From Aquificota bacterium (GTDB lineage: Bacteria > Aquificota > Aquificia > Aquificales > Aquificaceae): a stretch of DNA of 64,000 nucleotides. The position numbers were made by a program, and so were the translations under genes. The notes under the pieces are model-generated. The model saw only the letters and a list, made by a program, of their open reading frames with translations. It was not told where the DNA came from and searched no databases. Location: the NCBI GenBank assembly GCA_018771605.1, contig CP076324.1:744001-808000 (forward strand). The letters are read 5' to 3'. Below, in pieces: positions 1 through 8,913 of this stretch; within the stretch, counting starts at the first letter, position 1; each line of letters opens with the position of its first letter.

Positions 1-898
1 CTATAAGCTCCAAGCCAAAGCGCCTGTCTGGCTTGTCCGACCCATACCTCTCCATAGCCTCCCTGTAAGGCATCCTATCAAAGGGTCTTTTTAGCTCTAT
101 GCCTAAAAGCTCCTTAAACAGTGTAGCTATTAGCCTTTCACTGAAGGCCATCACATCCTCTTCATCCACAAAGGACATCTCAAAGTCTATTTGGGTAAAC
201 TCGGGCTGGCGGTCTGCTCTTAGGTCCTCATCCCTTAAGCATTTCACTATTTGAAAGTACCTGTCAAAGCCAGCCACCATAAGGATCTGTTTGAAAAGCT
301 GGGGAGATTGGGGAAGGGCGTAGAACTTGCCCGGATGAAGCCTTGAAGGAACCAAAAAGTCCCTCGCACCCTCCGGCGTGGATTTGGTAAGGAAGGGAGT
401 TTCTATCTCCACAAAGCCCTCTTCCACAAAGACCTTTCTTGCAACCTGATAGGCCCTGTGGCGGAAGAGAAGGTTTTCTTTCATGCTTTCCCTTCTTAGG
501 TCAAGGTAGCGGTAGCGAAGCTTGGTCTCTTCTGAGATAGGTGTTTCTTCATCTATGGGGAAGGGTGGCACTTCGGAGGTGTTTAAAATCTCAAGCTCCT
601 CTATAACAACTTCATAGTAGCCCGTTTTTAGCTTTTGGTTTTCTGTGCCAGGTGGTCTTCTCCTTACCTTGCCCCTTATGGCCACCACATACTCGGACTT
701 TAAAGAGTCTGCAAGGTCATAGACCTTTGGATTGTCCTTCTCCTCTACCACGCACTGTACTATGCCCTCTCTGTCTCTTAGGTCAATGAATATAACACCA
801 CCATGGTTCCTTATCCTATGCACCCATCCGTTTAAAATAACCTCTTTGTTTAAGTCCTCTTCCGAGATGTGTCCGCAGTACTTTGTGCGCTTAAGCAT
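1..898 (-). CDS. aspS: Aspartyl-tRNA synthetase, N-terminal part (cut by window edge)
   Basis: Class II aminoacyl-tRNA synthetase that charges tRNA-Asp (or tRNA-Asp/Asn) in the cytoplasm. About 299 N-terminal residues are present; the C-terminal half runs off the left edge. The N-terminus ([16 protein letters not shown]) leads into the OB-fold anticodon-binding domain ([20 protein letters not shown]). It is followed by class II motif 2 around [19 protein letters not shown]. The sequence stops inside the region leading to the bacterial insertion domain. The ATG at 898-896 has no Shine-Dalgarno but has a TAAAAT box 8 bases upstream. The gene lies directly downstream of gatA on the same strand. 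That pairing is functionally coherent if the enzyme is non-discriminating and feeds GatCAB, which cannot be tested from this fragment. Confidence 0.95.
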   Translation of the reverse strand, partial: MLKRTKYCGHISEEDLNKEVILNGWVHRIRNHGGVIFIDLRDREGIVQCVVEEKDNPKVYDLADSLKSEYVVAIRGKVRRRPPGTENQKLKTGYYEVVIEELEILNTSEVPPFPIDEETPISEETKLRYRYLDLRRESMKENLLFRHRAYQVARKVFVEEGFVEIETPFLTKSTPEGARDFLVPSRLHPGKFYALPQSPQLFKQILMVAGFDRYFQIVKCLRDEDLRADRQPEFTQIDFEMSFVDEEDVMAFSERLIATLFKELLGIELKRPFDRMPYREAMERYGSDKPDRRFGLELI

Positions 899-906
899 AA
901 CGGAAT

Positions 907-912
907 ATTTTA
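907..912 (-). promoter_or_regulatory. Probable -10 box of aspS (leaderless arrangement)
   Basis: TAAAAT on the minus strand ends 8 bases before the aspS ATG. There is no room for a ribosome-binding site if transcription starts the usual 6-8 bases after the -10. No convincing -35 is visible. Confidence 0.45.
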
Positions 913-919
913 CCAAAGC

Positions 920-2359
920 TTACAAAAGAGGCTCCATCTCATAGTGTTTATAAACCTGTTCCCACCAGTAGGAGACTCTAAGTAAGGAGGCCTCATCAAA
1001 GGCTTTACCTATAAGCTGTCCGCCCACCGGCAGGTTGTTGGACATGCCTATAGGAATGGATATGCCCGGAAGTCCTGCCAAATTTACACTTACTGTGAAA
1101 ACATCTGAAAGGTACATGGCTATGGGATCATCCGTCTTTTCTCCAAAGCGGAAGGCCACCGTTGGTGAGGTGGGAGTGGCTATAAGGTCTACCCTTTCAA
1201 AGGCCTTTTCAAAGTCTTGGGCTATGAGCCTTCTTACCCTCATGGCCTTAAGGTAATAGGCATCATAATAGCCCGCAGAGAGGGCAAATGTGCCAAGGAG
1301 TATCCTTCTCTTTACCTCAGGCCCAAAGCCCTCGTCCCTTGTCTTGGAGTACATATCTATAAGGTCTTGGTACTTCTCCGTTCTGTAGCCAAACCTCACA
1401 CCATCATAGCGGGCAAGGTTGGAAGATGCCTCGGAGGGGGCTATTATATAGTAGCAAGGTATGGCGTATTTCACATGAGGGAGGGAGATCTCCTCTATGT
1501 AAGCTCCTTCCTTTTCCATCTCCTTTAAAAAGCCTTCAAAGGCCCTTTTGACACCTTCCTCCACACCATCCTCCATAAACTCCTTTACTATGCCAACCCT
1601 CAGACCCTTTATATCCTTGCCAAGCTCCTGTGTGAACTTGGGAACTTCCCTTTTACTGCTTGTGGAATCCCTCGGGTCATGCCCGGAGATTACTTCCATA
1701 ATGAGGGCTATATCCTCCGTCTTTCTTGCAAAGGGACCTATCTGGTCAAGGGAGGAGGCAAAAGCTACAAGGCCATAACGGGATACTCTACCGTAGGTAG
1801 GCTTTAGGCCTATAACACCGCAGAAGCTGGCAGGCTGGCGAATAGAACCTCCCGTATCAGAACCCAAGGAAAGGGGTGCAGACCTTACCGCCACAGCCAC
1901 CGCAGAGCCACCGGAGGATCCACCGGGCACCCTCTCAAGGTCCCATGGATTCCTTGTCTTAAAAAAGGCAGAATACTCGGTGGAGGATCCCATGGCAAAC
2001 TCGTCCATGTTGGTCTTTCCCACTATAAGGGCTCCAGCCCTCCTTAGCCTTTCTATAACTGTGGCATCGTAGGGAGATATATAGCTTTGGAGTATCTTTG
2101 AGGCGCATGTGGTAGGATAGCCTTTTACGTTTATATTATCCTTTATAGCTACTGGAATGCCCAAAAGAGGCTTGTCTTCTGAAAGGTCTATTCTTTCCGC
2201 TTCTTTTAAAACCTCCTCATAGAGGGGTGTGATGTAGGCCTTTACCTTTTCTTCTGTTTGAGAAAACCTCTCATAGAAGCTTTCAAGCACTTCTTTGGGA
2301 TGCACTTCCCTTTTCTTTATGAGGTTTACAAGCTCATAGGCGGACTTTTTCCAAAGCAT
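920..2359 (-). CDS. gatA: Glutamyl-tRNA(Gln)/aspartyl-tRNA(Asn) amidotransferase subunit A
   Basis: Amidase subunit of GatCAB. It releases ammonia from glutamine so that misacylated Glu-tRNA(Gln) or Asp-tRNA(Asn) can be amidated. The 479-residue length is normal. The amidase-signature triad is visible: Lys73 in VAIKDN, cis-Ser148 in PGGSSGGS and nucleophile Ser172 in [11 protein letters not shown]. gatB and gatC are not in this window, so the complex is encoded at dispersed loci, as is usual in Aquificales. The ATG at 2359 faces a divergent methyltransferase gene only 17 bases away. aspS follows on the same strand after a 21-base gap. Confidence 0.97.
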   Translation of the reverse strand: MLWKKSAYELVNLIKKREVHPKEVLESFYERFSQTEEKVKAYITPLYEEVLKEAERIDLSEDKPLLGIPVAIKDNINVKGYPTTCASKILQSYISPYDATVIERLRRAGALIVGKTNMDEFAMGSSTEYSAFFKTRNPWDLERVPGGSSGGSAVAVAVRSAPLSLGSDTGGSIRQPASFCGVIGLKPTYGRVSRYGLVAFASSLDQIGPFARKTEDIALIMEVISGHDPRDSTSSKREVPKFTQELGKDIKGLRVGIVKEFMEDGVEEGVKRAFEGFLKEMEKEGAYIEEISLPHVKYAIPCYYIIAPSEASSNLARYDGVRFGYRTEKYQDLIDMYSKTRDEGFGPEVKRRILLGTFALSAGYYDAYYLKAMRVRRLIAQDFEKAFERVDLIATPTSPTVAFRFGEKTDDPIAMYLSDVFTVSVNLAGLPGISIPIGMSNNLPVGGQLIGKAFDEASLLRVSYWWEQVYKHYEMEPLL

Positions 2360-2376
2360 AGTTTATAGTTTAACAT
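2360..2376. promoter_or_regulatory. 17-bp divergent promoter region of gatA and a methyltransferase
   Basis: Only 17 AT-rich bases separate the two divergent ATG codons. On the plus strand TATAGT (2364-2369) lies 7 bases before the methyltransferase ATG. On the minus strand TATAAA/TTAAAC sequences can serve gatA. Neither gene has room for a ribosome-binding site, so both mRNAs are probably leaderless, or each starts inside the opposite gene. Confidence 0.45.
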
Positions 2377-3024
2377 ATGAAGGTTTTTGACCTTTATGCC
2401 AAAAGGTATGACCTTTGGTACGATTTGCCCTTTGGAAGTTCTGTCTTTCCTCTGGAGGTTGAGTGTTTAAAGAGGTGTGGTCCGGTGGAGAGTCCTTCCC
2501 TTGAGGTGGGTGTGGGCAGTGGAAGGTTTGCCAAGGCTTTGAATGTGGATGTGGGCGTGGATATTTCTTTTGAGCTTTTGAAGATGGCAAAAGGCAGAGG
2601 CCTAAATGTTCTTATGGCAAGGGCTGAGGAGCTTCCTTTCAAGGACGGAAGTTTTAAAAGCATCTTTATGATAGTTTCCCTTTGCTTTTTTGAAGACCCG
2701 CCGAAGGCCCTTAGGTCCGCAAGAAGGGTGATAAGGGAGGATGGGAAGCTCTTTTTGGGCCTTGTGCTGTCCGATAGTCCTTGGGCTAAGTTTTACATAA
2801 AGAAGGCAAAGGAAGGACATCCCCTATATTCTCATGCCAAGTTTTACAGCTTTTGGGAGATAAGTAATATGCTAAAAGAGGCAGGCTTTGAACTAAAAGA
2901 GGTCTTTAGCACCCTCTTTGAAGAGCCACAGGATCAAAGACCTGTAAAAAACAGGGAGATAAGTAAAGGCTTTCATCCAGAAGGGGGCTTTTTCTGTATG
3001 GTGGCTGAAGCAATTAAGGCTTAA
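2377..3024 (+). CDS. Class I SAM-dependent methyltransferase (Methyltransf_11 type)
   Basis: 215-residue Rossmann-fold methyltransferase. Motif I is LEVGVGSGRFAKAL near residues 42-55, followed by an acidic strand end (VGVDISFELL) and a post-motif region (FKSIFMIVSLCFFEDP). The architecture resembles UbiE and other small-molecule methyltransferases; the substrate cannot be read from sequence. The start ATG lies 17 bases from divergent gatA. The 3' end shares a TTAA with the convergent DUF3137 gene, so both stop codons overlap by 4 bases. No pathway partner is adjacent, and the function beyond SAM-dependent methyl transfer is unknown. Confidence 0.85.
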   Translation: MKVFDLYAKRYDLWYDLPFGSSVFPLEVECLKRCGPVESPSLEVGVGSGRFAKALNVDVGVDISFELLKMAKGRGLNVLMARAEELPFKDGSFKSIFMIVSLCFFEDPPKALRSARRVIREDGKLFLGLVLSDSPWAKFYIKKAKEGHPLYSHAKFYSFWEISNMLKEAGFELKEVFSTLFEEPQDQRPVKNREISKGFHPEGGFFCMVAEAIKA

Positions 3025-3989
3025 GTCTTTCCCCATATCCTTCTGTTGAGGTTTAGGTCGTCCACCACATCATAAAAGGCTTTTACCCTCCAGTAGGTAA
3101 TCCACATACGATTGTAGTCTATGGCACTAAACAGTGAAGGTTCAAGAAGGTCCTTTCTAAAGTCTATGGCTATAAAGATGTAGGAGTCTATGAAAGATAT
3201 TCTTATGTCCTTTGCTCCCGCCTCTTTAAACCTGTTCCAAAGCTCCACCAGTCTTCTCATAAGACTTGTAGAAAGTATGTATCGCGATTCTACTTGGTCT
3301 TCACCGTATACATTAAACAAGCTTTCAAACTCTGGGTCCTCCAGCTTTATAGGCTTAAGGTTCCTTAAGGTAGAGCTAAAGAGCTTATCAAACCAGCTTA
3401 TACCTTCCGAATTTGGAAATACTACCACCTTAGTGTTAAAGTTTTTGTTAAAATCCGCCACAAAAAGCACACCTCTAAATATGGTGTACCATCTTGTTTC
3501 CGTTTGTGTTCTGCCTTGACTATCTGTATAGGTGTGTGTTTCTTTATGTTCTGCATGCACTTGGCTAAAGGCTACAGAGGTTAAACCTATATTCCCTTTT
3601 ATTAGGTCGCTACCGGTATATCTATTCACGCTCTCCTTTGTTTCAAAAAGTAGGCTTTTCTTAAAGACCTCAAAGGGCAGATACTCTTTTGGCTTATACT
3701 CCAAGGAAGGGTCAAGAAATTTGATTATCTTATCTATAACTTGCGACTTAAACCTACTTTTAAAGCCGCTAAGGAAAAAGCCAGCCAAGGAAAAGTATAT
3801 TATCAAACCCAGTATGATAAAAAATAAAGAGTAAGAAGCATCAGCAAAGTAAGAGAAAACAACAAATAGACCAAACATTAAGAATAGAAAACCAAAAATG
3901 GACCAGGATAGAATCTTTTTTCTCTCCTTTTCCAGATTATCAACCGCAGGTTTTAGCTCTTGGTTATAAAACTCTTCAAAACTTTTCAT
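3021..3989 (-). CDS. DUF3137 membrane protein
   Basis: 322-residue protein with a charged N-terminal helix (residues 1-25) and two closely spaced membrane segments (about 28-50 and 55-75). A long soluble part includes a short GRTQTETRW-type stretch. This is the layout of the DUF3137 (Galanin-like) family, often encoded next to LemA, as here: LemA lies 5 bases upstream on the same strand. The role is unknown; the pairing suggests a joint envelope function. The start ATG at 3989 has no strong Shine-Dalgarno, and translation may be coupled to lemA. Confidence 0.8.
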   Translation of the reverse strand: MKSFEEFYNQELKPAVDNLEKERKKILSWSIFGFLFLMFGLFVVFSYFADASYSLFFIILGLIIYFSLAGFFLSGFKSRFKSQVIDKIIKFLDPSLEYKPKEYLPFEVFKKSLLFETKESVNRYTGSDLIKGNIGLTSVAFSQVHAEHKETHTYTDSQGRTQTETRWYTIFRGVLFVADFNKNFNTKVVVFPNSEGISWFDKLFSSTLRNLKPIKLEDPEFESLFNVYGEDQVESRYILSTSLMRRLVELWNRFKEAGAKDIRISFIDSYIFIAIDFRKDLLEPSLFSAIDYNRMWITYWRVKAFYDVVDDLNLNRRIWGKT

Positions 3990-3994
3990 CTGCT

Positions 3995-4555
3995 TTAATC
4001 TTTAAAGAGTTCTTTTATGTTTGGTTTTTCTCTTTCTTCCTCTGGTATTTGGTACCATTCGTAGAATTTAAAGCCGAAAAGGTTGGCTATAAGGTTATAG
4101 GGTATGCTTTGTATGGTGGTGTTGTAGTCAGTTATTACCGCACTAAGGGCACGCCTTGCGGCGGATAGCTGTTCTTCCACCTCGTTCAATGCCGCCTGTA
4201 GCTGTAAGAAGTTTTGGCTTGCCTTTAGGTCTGGGTAATTTTCCGCTACCACTACTATATTCCTTAAAAGTCCGCTTATCTCCCTGTCTATCCTTTCCCT
4301 CTCTTGCAAAGATAGGCTTCCACTTATAGCCTTTGTCCTAAGCTCTGTCAGCTGGTTCAAAAGACTTTTTTCGTATTCCATATACTGCTTTACCGTAGCC
4401 ACCAGGTTCGGTATGAGGTCATAGCGTTTCTTCAGTAAGGCGTCAATGCTGGAGAGCACGTTGTTTATCTCGTTCCTCTTCCTTACAAGGCTGTTATAAG
4501 CCAATACAAGGAACAGCAAAGGTAGTAGAACTATAGCTAAAATAAGATATTCCAT
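3995..4555 (-). CDS. lemA: LemA family protein
   Basis: 186 residues. An N-terminal transmembrane segment (YLILAIVLLPLLFLVLAY) is followed by the conserved LemA start NSLVRKRNEINNVLSSIDALLKKRYDLIPNL and a long coiled-coil-rich helical domain with AENYPDLKASQNFLQLQ near residues 105-120. LemA proteins sit in the inner membrane with the helical bundle outside; their role is poorly defined. The start is supported by a GGAGGGTGG Shine-Dalgarno 5-10 bases upstream. It forms a two-gene operon with the DUF3137 gene. Confidence 0.93.
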   Translation of the reverse strand: MEYLILAIVLLPLLFLVLAYNSLVRKRNEINNVLSSIDALLKKRYDLIPNLVATVKQYMEYEKSLLNQLTELRTKAISGSLSLQERERIDREISGLLRNIVVVAENYPDLKASQNFLQLQAALNEVEEQLSAARRALSAVITDYNTTIQSIPYNLIANLFGFKFYEWYQIPEEEREKPNIKELFKD

Positions 4556-4600
4556 CTTCCACCCTCCTACCTTACTTATATTTTACACCATATTTAGCCC

Positions 4601-4628
4601 TTGAAATTTGATAAAACTTGACTAAAAT
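4601..4628 (+). promoter_or_regulatory. Probable sigma-70-type promoter of dnaJ-hspR
   Basis: TTGAAA (4601-4606), a 16-base spacer, then TAAAAT (4623-4628). The -10 ends 8 bases before the dnaJ ATG, so the message is probably leaderless. CTTGA occurs twice here (at about 4600 and 4617). A full HAIR operator for HspR (CTTGAGT-N7-ACTCAAG) is not present. Confidence 0.5.
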
Positions 4629-4636
4629 CTATTTAC

Positions 4637-5779
4637 ATGGCTAACTCAACCAAAAGGGATTACTATGAAATACTTGGAGTGCCAAGGAATGCCACCCAAG
4701 AGGAGATAAAGAAGGCTTACCGCAGGCTTGCCAGAAAGTATCACCCAGACTTTAACAAAGATCCAGAGGCTCAAGAGAAGTTCAAAGAGATAAACGAGGC
4801 CTACCAGGTGCTCTCAGACCCAGAAAAGAGGAAGCTTTACGACCAATATGGCCATGCAGCCTTCTCTGCCCAACCCGGAGGCCAAGAGTATCAAGAGGTG
4901 GTCTTTCAAAACATAGGAGACCTCTTTGAAGAGGTGTTTAAGGGCTTTGGCTTTGAGGATATCTTTGAAAGGGCCACAAGGGGTAGGAGAAGGGAGCAAA
5001 GAAGGCCTATAAAGGGAGAGGATATATACTACACCGTAGAGCTAAGCTTAGAGGAGGCCTTTAGAGGCACGGTGGTGAGCATACCCTTGGTGAGAGAGGT
5101 AGCATGCGATGCCTGTGGTGGAAGGGGCTACGATGTTAATAAGGGTGAAAGGGTATGTCCCACCTGCGGTGGAAGGGGCGAGGTAATTCAAAGGCAGTTC
5201 TTCATAACCATATCTCAGACCTGTCCTACCTGTGGTGGTGAAGGTGTTATAAGAGAAGCTTGTCCAAAATGTAGGGGCAGAGGCACCATACCCCAAAGGG
5301 AGGAGGTAAAGGTGAGAATACCGCCAGGCGTGGATACTGGAAGCAAAATAAAGGCGGAGGGCAAGGGCCATGCGGGTAGGTTTGGAGGTCCTCCGGGAGA
5401 CCTTATAATAACCGTAAAGGTAAAGCCACATCCTATCTTTGAAAGAAGGGGCAACAACCTTTATGTGGATGCCTACATAAAGATAACAGAGGCCATGCTT
5501 GGCACAGAGATAGAAGTACCTACCCTTGAAGGTGGGAGAGTCAAAGTAAAAGTGCCTGCAGGAGTGCAGGAGGGAGAAACTATAAGGGTGGAAGGCTATG
5601 GCATGTCAAGGCTTATGTCGGATGGAAGAGGAGACCTTTTTGTAAGAATTCACATAGATATTCCAAAGCTTGGCTTTTTTGAAAAATTCTTTGGAGATGG
5701 TAAAAGGATAAAACAGCTCCTTGAGGAGCTTGACAAACTCCTACCAGAACCAAAACGGATAAGGGAGAGGCAGACATGA
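4637..5779 (+). CDS. dnaJ: Chaperone DnaJ
   Basis: 380-residue type I J-protein that stimulates DnaK ATPase and binds unfolded proteins. The J domain (7-75) contains HPD at 36-38. A short G/F-rich region follows, then four CxxCxGxG zinc-binding repeats ([32 protein letters not shown]) at about 150-215, then the C-terminal substrate-binding and dimerisation domains. The stop codon overlaps the start of a MerR-type hspR gene, an arrangement found when HspR controls chaperone genes. The J-to-zinc linker is acidic and contains [17 protein letters not shown]. Confidence 0.97.
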   Translation: MANSTKRDYYEILGVPRNATQEEIKKAYRRLARKYHPDFNKDPEAQEKFKEINEAYQVLSDPEKRKLYDQYGHAAFSAQPGGQEYQEVVFQNIGDLFEEVFKGFGFEDIFERATRGRRREQRRPIKGEDIYYTVELSLEEAFRGTVVSIPLVREVACDACGGRGYDVNKGERVCPTCGGRGEVIQRQFFITISQTCPTCGGEGVIREACPKCRGRGTIPQREEVKVRIPPGVDTGSKIKAEGKGHAGRFGGPPGDLIITVKVKPHPIFERRGNNLYVDAYIKITEAMLGTEIEVPTLEGGRVKVKVPAGVQEGETIRVEGYGMSRLMSDGRGDLFVRIHIDIPKLGFFEKFFGDGKRIKQLLEELDKLLPEPKRIRERQT

Positions 5780-6156
5780 AGAAGACAAAGCTTTATACCA
5801 TAGGTGTAGTAGCCAGTATGTTTAATATACATCCACAAACGCTTAGACTATATGAGAAAGAAGGGCTTATAAAACCTACCAGAAGCAAAGGAAGGACAAG
5901 GTATTACACAGAGGAGGACCTACAAAGGCTTGAGTTTATACTAACGCTAAGCAGAAACCTCGGTGTGAACCTTGCCGGCATAGATATTATCCTTAGGATG
6001 AAAGAGCAGATAGAGGAGCTTGAGGCACAAATTCAAAAGCTCATTGAGTTTATACAAAAGGAGTTCGCAGAGGTTTATCAAAAGGATGAAAATATAAAGT
6101 CCATAGTCCTTTCAGAAAGAAAGGACCTTTTAAAGATAATAAAGAAGCAACAATAA
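5776..6156 (+). CDS. hspR: MerR-family heat-shock repressor HspR
   Basis: 126 residues. An N-terminal MerR winged helix ([49 protein letters not shown]) is followed by a coiled coil (about 75-110) for dimerisation. HspR represses chaperone operons and is usually DnaK-dependent. The match to HspR rather than metal-sensing MerR rests on the dnaJ-hspR ATGA overlap and on the absence of C-terminal cysteines. The expected operator is not recognisable upstream of dnaJ, so either the target lies elsewhere or the site has diverged. Confidence 0.88.
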   Translation: MKKTKLYTIGVVASMFNIHPQTLRLYEKEGLIKPTRSKGRTRYYTEEDLQRLEFILTLSRNLGVNLAGIDIILRMKEQIEELEAQIQKLIEFIQKEFAEVYQKDENIKSIVLSERKDLLKIIKKQQ

Positions 6157-6196
6157 CACTATAAAGCAGACTTATAAACTCCATAACTAGTTTTTA

Positions 6197-6224
6197 TTGA
6201 GTTACAAAAAAGATTAAGTATCAT
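6197..6224 (+). promoter_or_regulatory. Probable promoter of the small membrane protein gene
   Basis: TTGAGT (6197-6202), 16 bases, TATCAT (6219-6224). It is followed by AAGGAGGT at about 6232-6239 before the ATG at 6246. This is one of few classical leader-containing starts in the window. Confidence 0.4.
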
Positions 6225-6245
6225 TTACAATAAGGAGGTATTGCC

Positions 6246-6668
6246 ATGGTTATAAAAGGAGTTAACTTTTGGAGCTTCCTCTTTGCAAGTCAGATGGGTG
6301 GCTATGCTATGGTTTTATTAGATGAGGTTTATGCCAAATGGTTTGGATTGTTTGGCCTTTTCCCAGGAATTAGGGACCCAGCCTGGTTTATACACCATCA
6401 GATTGATTCTACCCTTTTTGCCATTCCTTTAGTCCTTCCCTTTATCTGGAACAAGATTCCCGGCCCTGGCCTTGTTAAGGGTATAATTTACGGGATAGCA
6501 TGGCATATATTTGTGGTTATTGTCTCCTTGATAGGCGGTGCAGGCGGTGCGGAGTGGTTCCAAAAGCCTATGAGCGCCAGTGCTCAAATATCTTTGGTCA
6601 TACTACACATAGTTTGGGGTGGAATAACGGGCTTTTTGTATAACCCATCGCAGGAGGGTAGGGAGTAA
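6246..6668 (+). CDS. Hypothetical four-helix membrane protein
   Basis: 140 residues with about four hydrophobic segments: 9-28, 53-68, 79-101 and 115-133. The loops carry conserved-looking GLFPGIRDPAWFIHHQIDS and GGAGGAEWF. No family was recognised with certainty. A strong AAGGAGGT ribosome-binding site and a promoter upstream argue for a real, well-translated gene. It lies 10 bases before the KhtT-like regulator and may be co-transcribed with the antiporter, but nothing in the sequence proves a shared function. Signal-peptide status is unclear; the first helix may be a membrane anchor. Confidence 0.75.
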   Translation: MVIKGVNFWSFLFASQMGGYAMVLLDEVYAKWFGLFGLFPGIRDPAWFIHHQIDSTLFAIPLVLPFIWNKIPGPGLVKGIIYGIAWHIFVVIVSLIGGAGGAEWFQKPMSASAQISLVILHIVWGGITGFLYNPSQEGRE

Positions 6669-6678
6669 AATATACTTT

Positions 6679-7167
6679 ATGGAAATTAGAGAAACAGACC
6701 TACCGGGCATAGGCAAAAAGTATTCTATAAGGTTAAGGGAGGGGAGAGATCTTGTTTTGGTTATTTACAACACGGGCAAAAGAGAAATATATCTTATGGA
6801 GGAGGAAGAAGAGGCAAGCTGTGTTTTTAGCCTGACGGAAGAAGAGGCAAAAGAGCTTGGATTTTTGGTGGCTGGGGCGGTTTATCAACCCATAAAGGCG
6901 GAAAAGATGGAGCTTATATTAAAGGAAGTGGTGATGGAATGGGTGAAGGTGGAAAGTGGTTCAAACCTTATAAACAAAACCATAGCAGAGCTTCAGATAA
7001 GGAGAACTACGGGTGTATCGGTAATAGCCATAGATAGGAAGGGAAAGATAATACCAAGCCCAGACCCTTATAAGGAAAGAATAGAATTAGGGGATATACT
7101 TATAGTGGTAGGTACAAGGCCACAGATAAACCACTTCTTGGAACTCTGCGGAAGGTGTAGCACATAG
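6679..7167 (+). CDS. KhtT-like regulatory subunit of a cation/proton antiporter (RCK_C/TrkA-C domain)
   Basis: 162 residues. The N-terminal half has MEIRETDLPGIGKKYSIR, typical of KhtT-type proteins. The C-terminal half is a TrkA-C domain (about 85-158: LINKTIAELQIRRTTGVSVIAIDRKGKIIPSPDP, IELGDILIVVGT). Such subunits gate K+ or Na+/H+ antiporters and bind a ligand such as c-di-AMP in relatives; the ligand here is unknown. The stop codon is followed after one base by the ATG of the transporter gene, so translation is probably coupled. Confidence 0.85.
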   Translation: MEIRETDLPGIGKKYSIRLREGRDLVLVIYNTGKREIYLMEEEEEASCVFSLTEEEAKELGFLVAGAVYQPIKAEKMELILKEVVMEWVKVESGSNLINKTIAELQIRRTTGVSVIAIDRKGKIIPSPDPYKERIELGDILIVVGTRPQINHFLELCGRCST

Positions 7168-7168
7168 A

Positions 7169-8339
7169 ATGCATAGCCCACAGGATTTTATATTGGCTGG
7201 CAGTGTTTTCCTACTATTGTTTTTTTGCTGCCTTCTTACTTTCAAGGTTTAAAGTGCCTTATATTCTTTCTTTTATACTGGCTGGGCTTATTGGTAAGCT
7301 TATCTTCCCCACTAAAATACAAGAAACATTTACCATCTTTGAACACTTAGCTATAGTACTCCTCTTCTTTTTTATAGGTCTTGAGTATTCCTTTGAAAGG
7401 CTCATAGGGATGAAAAGGCTTTTAAAGCCAGGCATTATAGACTTTCTTTTTAACTTTTTACCCGCCTTTGGCCTTTCCTATCTATTTACACAAAACTTCC
7501 TGTTTTCTTTAGCAGTAGGCGCCATAATTTATCCAAGTAGCACAGCCATAACTGCCAAGCTTCTTATGGACTACAAAAGGCTTGTAAATCCAGAGGCAGA
7601 GTTTTTGATAGGTGTTCTTATATTTGAAGATTTAATTAGCATTATCCTTCTTTCCCTTATTACAGGCTTTACCTTAAAAGGCAGTCCAGATGCTGTAGGG
7701 CTTATAAGAGGTTTGTTAGCTTTGCTTCTTGTGCTAATTCTCTTATACATTGGGAAGGGATTATCCGAAAGGTTTTTTAGTTATATGGATAGAAAAATGG
7801 AAGAAGATCTTGTTCCCTTTTTTGTTCTTGGCTTTTTGCTTGTATCTTCCGGAATTAGTCTAAGCTTTGGTCTATCAGATGCACTCATCGCTTTTATGCT
7901 TGGTGTTATTGTTCCAGAAAATAGTAGGGTTTTTGGAATTATAGAAAAATCTCTTTCTGAGCTGAAAGATCTATCTGTAGGTGTTTTCTTTTTCATGTTT
8001 ACCTTTAATTCCAAGCTAAGCTTTGATTTTAACCCTTGGTTTTTCATAATTATTGTTTTTCTTTCTATAATTACCAAGTTTTTATCCACTTACTGGGGGG
8101 CTCACCTTTATGACATTGGGAATAGAGCTGCTCTTAGAGCTTCCTTGTCTTTCTTACAAAGGGGTGAGTTCTCTGTAATATTCGCCAGCTTTTATGAACC
8201 AGCACAATCCATGGCCTTTCTTCTTGTTCTTATAACAACCCTATTGGGAAGCTTTAGCTTCATCTTGGCTCCAGACATCTCTCTAAGGGTCTTCCCGAGG
8301 AAAGAGAAAAAAGTGCCTCCTCTAGTTCCTCCTTCTTAG
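7169..8339 (+). CDS. KhtU/CPA2-type cation:proton antiporter, apparent frameshift at a T7 run
   Basis: Integral membrane antiporter with about 11-12 helices. The conserved N-terminus MHSPQDFILAGSVFLLLF is encoded from the ATG at 7169. The rest of the protein (AAFLLSRFKVPYILSFILAGL onward) lies in the +1 frame. The two join exactly at seven Ts (7220-7226); with six Ts the frame is continuous. Otherwise translation would have to begin at a GTG at 7203 and lose the first helix and its Shine-Dalgarno context. Core family features are present: FIGLEYSFERL, PSSTAITAKLL, FEDLISIILLSLITG and FLQRGEFSVIFAS. The last 80 bases overlap the convergent acyltransferase gene. The frameshift may be a sequencing error, slippage or phase variation. 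Confidence 0.82.
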
Positions 8340-8913
8340 AATCTGTGGTATCCTCTGGAAGTACCCATATGGGATGGCCTATCCTTACCTTGGCTTTTGA
8401 AAAGGGGAGTGGAATGGTAAATTTATCCCAAGTATTAAGCTTAATGCACCAGTCAAAGCTAACATACACAGGAATTATAGGTATTCCAGATTTTTGCGCC
8501 AAAAGTATTATGCCGGGTTTGACTTTTCCATAGGGGCCCTTTGGGCCATCCACTGTTATAGCTACCGTTTGGCCTTCTTTTAAAACTCTTAAAAGCTTTA
8601 AAAACCCAGCGCTCCCACCCTTCTGGGGTTTTCCCTCCTCTGTGGAGCCCCTTATAACCCTATAGCCAAGGCTAAGCAAAAATTTTTCTGCAATATCTCC
8701 ATCTCTAAACCTGCTTACCAAAGCATATATGCCTCTGTCTATACCAAGCATGGCCACGCCAAGGGCATTACCATGCAAAAGGGCTATTATTTTTCCTTTG
8801 TAAAGCTCATAGTCTATCCTTTTGTCCCATCTTATGGTTTTATGGATAAGCCTTATGAGAAAAGCCACAAAAGGAACTAAAAGAAGGGAAGTGTTATGTT
8901 TTAACTTCTTCAT
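8260..8913 (-). CDS. DUF374 lysophospholipid acyltransferase-like protein
   Basis: 217 residues. It belongs to the LPLAT-like DUF374 family: an N-terminal hydrophobic segment (10-24), the HGNA catalytic-type motif in IIALLHGNALG, GYRVIRGSTEEGK, VAITVDGPKGPYGKVKPGIILLAQKSGIPIIPVYV, then a basic C-terminus. Homologues are proposed to acylate glycerolipids or lipid A precursors. The gene overlaps the upstream M23 peptidase gene (ATGA) and is the last of the long minus-strand operon that starts with nickel uptake. The C-terminal 27 codons overlap the convergent antiporter gene. Confidence 0.82.
   Translation of the reverse strand: MKKLKHNTSLLLVPFVAFLIRLIHKTIRWDKRIDYELYKGKIIALLHGNALGVAMLGIDRGIYALVSRFRDGDIAEKFLLSLGYRVIRGSTEEGKPQKGGSAGFLKLLRVLKEGQTVAITVDGPKGPYGKVKPGIILLAQKSGIPIIPVYVSFDWCIKLNTWDKFTIPLPFSKAKVRIGHPIWVLPEDTTDSKKEELEEALFSLSSGRPLERCLEPR

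Noticed and set aside
4590-4636. HAIR operator for HspR before dnaJ
   Set aside because: Two CTTGA half-sites occur, but no inverted ACTCAAG partner is present.
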